The position numbers and the translations under genes are program-made. Below, in pieces: positions 61,601 to 64,000 of a stretch of 64,000 bases of DNA (positions are counted from its first letter, which is position 1; each line of letters starts with the position of its first letter). The notes beneath the pieces are model-generated. The model was not told the DNA's origin and did no database searches. It was given only the letters and a program-made list of their open reading frames with translations. This stretch comes from Morganella morganii (GTDB lineage: Bacteria > Pseudomonadota > Gammaproteobacteria > Enterobacterales > Enterobacteriaceae), in the NCBI RefSeq assembly GCF_019242955.1, contig NZ_CP066129.1:3286001-3350000 (forward strand), written 5' to 3'.

Positions 61601-63288
61601 GCTGGATTATCGAACCAGACTGGGATAAAGCCATTATGCCGATGCGGGCCTACAAAGGGCGGCGTGATGTATCTGATGATATCGCATTCTACGAAGAAAC
61701 GATAAAACCGGCACAGGCCGGAGACAGCCAGGCCATGCTTGCCACCGGTATGCACTATAAAAATCGCGGTAATTATGATACTGCCCGTTACTGGTTTACA
61801 AAAAGCGCGGAGAGCGGCCACCTTCCGGCATTCTGTGTTCTGGCAGATATCACGGACACCCCCGGCGATAAAATGGCGGTATTACGCCGCGGAGCTGAAA
61901 AAGGTGACAGTTGTTCGGATATACAGCTGGCTGTCATGCAGCTCAGAGAGAGCAGCCTGACACCGGATTCACCAGAGTGGTCCGGCATTATCACCCGGCT
62001 GGAAAACGGGCTGGACAACAGCGACGCTGCCGTTTCCGGTATTGCCTTTGCCACACTGGCTGATCTGTATAACGGCACGCTCCGTGATAACGAAGGTCAC
62101 TACCGGTATCACGCGGATAACAAAAAATATCTCGCGTTAGCGGAACCGGCAGCAGAGAAACGGGCTGATGCGCAGAGAGCACTGTTCTATTATTACCGGC
62201 AGAATAATGACATGGATAAGGCCCTGTCTTATCTGCAAAAAGCACATGACAGCGGTGATTTTTCCGCTACAGAAATACTCGCCGGATATTATATATCGTC
62301 AGAATACTGCCGTCGTGACGATGCGGATCCCGCTAAAGCGGAACAGTATCTGAACGAATGGCTGCAAAAATCGGCACTCCCGGAAAATACAAACAACCAC
62401 ACAGTGATGCTGCCGGAAGCCGGGACCAAAGACATGGGCGATGCATGGCTTGAAGGCTTCTGCAACAAAGCACCGGACCCGGATAAAGCCATCGCATGGT
62501 ATACCCGTTCGCTGGAATATAACGACACTCACGCCCTGAAAGGAATGTATAACGCTTATATCAGAAAAAAAGATGCCGCAGAAGTTTATTACTACGGCTC
62601 GCTTGCCGGTACCAGCACCCATGAGGGTGACAAACTGACCGGGACACTGACGGATGTAGAACGTGAAGCGGTATTGCAGCGGATTAAGAAAAAGCAGGAG
62701 TATGAACAATACGGTCGCTATGAACAGGAAATGGAAGCAAACCGGCAGAAAGCGGAAAGTGGCGATGCGCTGGCCGCATTCTCACTGGGCGTCAATTATG
62801 CCCGTGGTGAACGCGTTCCGGAAGATACGAAAAAAATGCTCTATTACTATGAACTGGCCGGTAAAAACGGCTACGCCAGAGCGTATAACGTACTGGGTAA
62901 TCTCCACCGCAGACCAAATGAGCGCGGTATTCCGGTGGACGGCAAAAAAGCCCTCGCCTATTTTGATGCGGGTGCAAAACTGGGGGACAGTAATACCGCT
63001 CATCTCGCCGGTGATATGCTCTATTTCGGTCAGGCCGGGCTGGAAAAAGATTACCCGCAGGCAGCCCGTTATTATGAAATGACGTCACTCGAACAGGGCA
63101 GTCATCATGAACTGGCGAAATACAAAGTCGCATGGATTTATTATCACAAACTGGCCGGCACCGGCAGTGATGATGATCTGCGCAAAGCGCGGGACAACCT
63201 GATTCTCTCAGAAAAATACGGTAATAAAGATGCCACGAAAGCGTTAAAAGAGTGGGATTTCTCGCGTATCAGCGATAAAAAGAAATAA
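58606..63288 (+). CDS. Giant Sel1-repeat protein, membrane-anchored
   Basis: 1560-residue protein. N-terminus has a positively charged start and a hydrophobic segment (about 8-27), either a signal anchor or an uncleaved signal peptide, so the rest is probably periplasmic. From about residue 37 onward the chain is built of Sel1/TPR-like repeats of 36-44 residues, e.g. AAYALSVMYLNGNGV, ALYDVYMQGMGV, AAYETGYAYLYGNGT, AAFSLGVNYARGERV, each with the A-LG-Y-G pattern. Some twenty or more repeats are likely. No catalytic domain was recognised. Such solenoids mediate protein-protein contacts. G+C is normal for the chromosome, unlike the island to its left. Convergent with pbpC. Function unknown. Confidence 0.8.
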   Translation: MTKQRKLRIALLIAVALSGGAWLTYSVTSGSTPADKGYELYLSGDTDGAFRYFSAEAEKDPQAAYALSVMYLNGNGVPANALLGYQWLERAAKAGNKNALYNLGYYRYHGMAPYTGQDPHGITSLKAAAQAGVREAQELLGSIYMLDKYENTPSDTEQARKYMTSAADQGSFFAKFALGYIAYEYDKDYKKAVSILTPLLSEQFIFPAMLLSRIYETGGYGIEADPGQAKKYRYMAFSQISSLSEEDFMPKALSLYGSETPDKITARLAKLEKMAENGNIHARYALYDVYMQGMGVIKNKEKALSYLLPLIDKKDPKALYTWYLDTKTEPDYLKASAEAGYPDALYLLYQIHRNIRYDDAFNYDRDLSDEYLKRAADAGHRDALIDIIRNITNSYQFPDNETNAIVSAYLTVLLEKYPNDAEVLMLASQRYSDKDGNIYDPVRAFELNKKAAELSALADYRDELAYKYAMGFGVEQDMKKAVGIYKSLLKNTAYQDQAYRRLTALYFSFDTGGEIDEKEIIAFLKKDIEENENYRQAHFYAGYLLREDPVKNREQAMALYKQAREYTLSSDVHLAKTLISLNSGDNQLALKLMMDMLKNSDPRTQLSPEEWNDVMQVLLTTGKENVLARQYWVQFALHDNNAEAQKQIEPLIGHDPDVTYYYALLKLEETEKKPDFTDDMLRPDIELMQKAAEAGNQHAGEYIVNRLQSAAGSGTQSNRNQAFLRITGLTERDIVPRLKQCADTGSQACMYELGEIYYEGKYGEKANMDTSIAWYKKIPDRDYRFTESRLKKAENSKKTLIDLNALVQKGDADAAYELAYAWKSGDYGLVQDREKWRYYLKIAADGGNGNAITTLIDDYKNADPLSPEDKKRLLSLYDKLPGTGNNSYLRNLGTQYLKGSRLVSPDRQKAREYFIKAGDYAENELKAMDKFEINVKLTDESPNAAYETGYAYLYGNGTRADPQKAILYLQKASDTGHERATILLADTYAKGEFDKNTQRWIIEPDWDKAIMPMRAYKGRRDVSDDIAFYEETIKPAQAGDSQAMLATGMHYKNRGNYDTARYWFTKSAESGHLPAFCVLADITDTPGDKMAVLRRGAEKGDSCSDIQLAVMQLRESSLTPDSPEWSGIITRLENGLDNSDAAVSGIAFATLADLYNGTLRDNEGHYRYHADNKKYLALAEPAAEKRADAQRALFYYYRQNNDMDKALSYLQKAHDSGDFSATEILAGYYISSEYCRRDDADPAKAEQYLNEWLQKSALPENTNNHTVMLPEAGTKDMGDAWLEGFCNKAPDPDKAIAWYTRSLEYNDTHALKGMYNAYIRKKDAAEVYYYGSLAGTSTHEGDKLTGTLTDVEREAVLQRIKKKQEYEQYGRYEQEMEANRQKAESGDALAAFSLGVNYARGERVPEDTKKMLYYYELAGKNGYARAYNVLGNLHRRPNERGIPVDGKKALAYFDAGAKLGDSNTAHLAGDMLYFGQAGLEKDYPQAARYYEMTSLEQGSHHELAKYKVAWIYYHKLAGTGSDDDLRKARDNLILSEKYGNKDATKALKEWDFSRISDKKK

Positions 63289-63306
63289 GCGGTTTTATTA
63301 TCAGCG

Positions 63307-63337
63307 CCCTCCCGGAATGTGGCCTGTTCCGGGAGGG
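63307..63337. terminator. Strong hairpin between the Sel1 gene and pbpC
   Basis: Perfect 11-bp stem CCCTCCCGGAA/TTCCGGGAGGG with a 9-base loop in the 59-bp gap of two convergent genes. No T run follows on either strand. Confidence 0.55.
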
Positions 63338-63347
63338 AAATTACAAC

Positions 63348-64000
63348 TCACTTCTCCCTCACGCCCAGAATATCCACCTGAATCATCCGTGAATCTGCCC
63401 GGCCGTGGTCATCCACGGCGCGGATGCGGTAACGCCCTGCGGCTTCCGGTTTCCATTCCAGCTGACGGCGGCTGGTACTGTTGCCGAGATAAACATCACC
63501 GGCAAACCAGTAAATCACACTGCTGTCATTATCGGCGGTGGCGGTGAAAAATAGGGAGGAGGACTGGTTTTCCGTCCGCCGCAGGGTGTAGGTGGTGTTG
63601 CGCAGCGGTGCGGTAATACGCGGTGGCGTACCGCCGATCAGGCTGTTGCCGCCCTTGCAGTGTGCGGCAGACGGCGGGGTTTTCTTCGGCAGCCCGGCCA
63701 TGGCAAATACCCGTGCCAGGTCAGACGGCCAGTATTCATAGATATCAATGTTGACCCGCGCGGGATCATAAGGCGGACACACCACGTCACCGGTGATTTT
63801 ATCCGTCGCCACCGGCCGGTAAATGGTATCAACCGCAATCGGGGATTTACCGGGAATAAACCAGGTTTTGCCCCGCCGCTGACACCACTGCGTCGGCAGG
63901 TTACCGCTGGCCAGACAAACCTCCACCTGACGGAGATTTTCCGGTTGCGGAAAGTCCGGCTCCCTGAGCGCCGGGTACTCCGCCATAATATTATCGATAA
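63348..64000 (-). CDS. pbpC: Penicillin-binding protein 1C, C-terminal part (5' end outside window)
   Basis: About 217 residues from the end of PbpC; the frame is open to the window edge. The region VCLASGNLPTQWCQRRGKTWFIPGKSP is the junction after the transpeptidase domain, and the final 100 residues (PRITAPLRNTTYTL, then FTATADNDSSVIYWFAGD and WKPEAAGRYRIRAVDDHGR) form the C-terminal BiPBP_C domain found in this protein. Periplasmic peptidoglycan synthase, anchored at its missing N-terminus. Only the tail is visible, so activity cannot be judged. Confidence 0.93.
   Translation of the reverse strand, partial: IDNIMAEYPALREPDFPQPENLRQVEVCLASGNLPTQWCQRRGKTWFIPGKSPIAVDTIYRPVATDKITGDVVCPPYDPARVNIDIYEYWPSDLARVFAMAGLPKKTPPSAAHCKGGNSLIGGTPPRITAPLRNTTYTLRRTENQSSSLFFTATADNDSSVIYWFAGDVYLGNSTSRRQLEWKPEAAGRYRIRAVDDHGRADSRMIQVDILGVREK

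Overview
The window looks like chromosomal DNA of a gammaproteobacterium of the order Enterobacterales. The coding regions have about half G+C, the proteins are close to but distinct from their E. coli counterparts, and the gene order follows the E. coli 9-10 min block in inverted direction. Moderate G+C plus this gene content fits Morganella within the Morganellaceae better than Proteus or Providencia; that species guess is inference from memory, not a search.

Layout. Positions 1-7.1 kb hold the end of ampG, a Tsx/OmpK-type porin and the cytochrome bo3 operon cyoABCDE. 7.2-14.1 kb hold yajR, yajQ, panE-yajL, an extra DUF4153-like membrane protein and thiI. 14.3-21.2 kb carry xseB-ispA-dxs facing nrdR-ribD-ribH-nusB-thiL (isoprenoid, thiamine and riboflavin supply); pgpA and yajO, which sit here in E. 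coli, are missing. 21.3-26.9 kb are queA-tgt-yajC-secD-secF (queuosine and Sec translocon accessory). 27.0-40.5 kb hold acpH, a 2-Cys peroxiredoxin, brnQ, phoR-phoB with a clear Pho box, sbcD-sbcC, a nitroreductase, mak and rdgC.

The E. coli-like block ends at rdgC. From 40.6 to 47.6 kb lies an accessory stretch: a PhlG-like hydrolase with a divergent TetR regulator and a palindromic operator, yedF-yedE (selenium/sulfur metabolism), a 600-bp array of two ERIC elements interleaved with a second repeat, and hypB-hypD-hypE, in which HypB carries a very histidine-rich N-terminus. From 47.8 to 55.6 kb follow uppP, folB, plsY, tsaD and the macromolecular-synthesis operon rpsU-dnaG-rpoD, preceded by three DnaA boxes, then tRNA-Ile(CAT).

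Downstream of that tRNA lies a 2.5-kb A+T-rich insertion. It holds a truncated phage-type integrase translationally coupled to a 578-residue ATPase with a TOPRIM-like C-terminus (OLD-family architecture, a candidate phage-defence nuclease). Its right side has insertion-sequence debris, and an imperfect 19-bp direct repeat flanks it. This is the most likely site of an undescribed system. The window ends with a 1560-residue Sel1-repeat protein and the C-terminal part of pbpC.

No CRISPR array, rRNA, riboswitch of a known class or intact insertion sequence was recognised.
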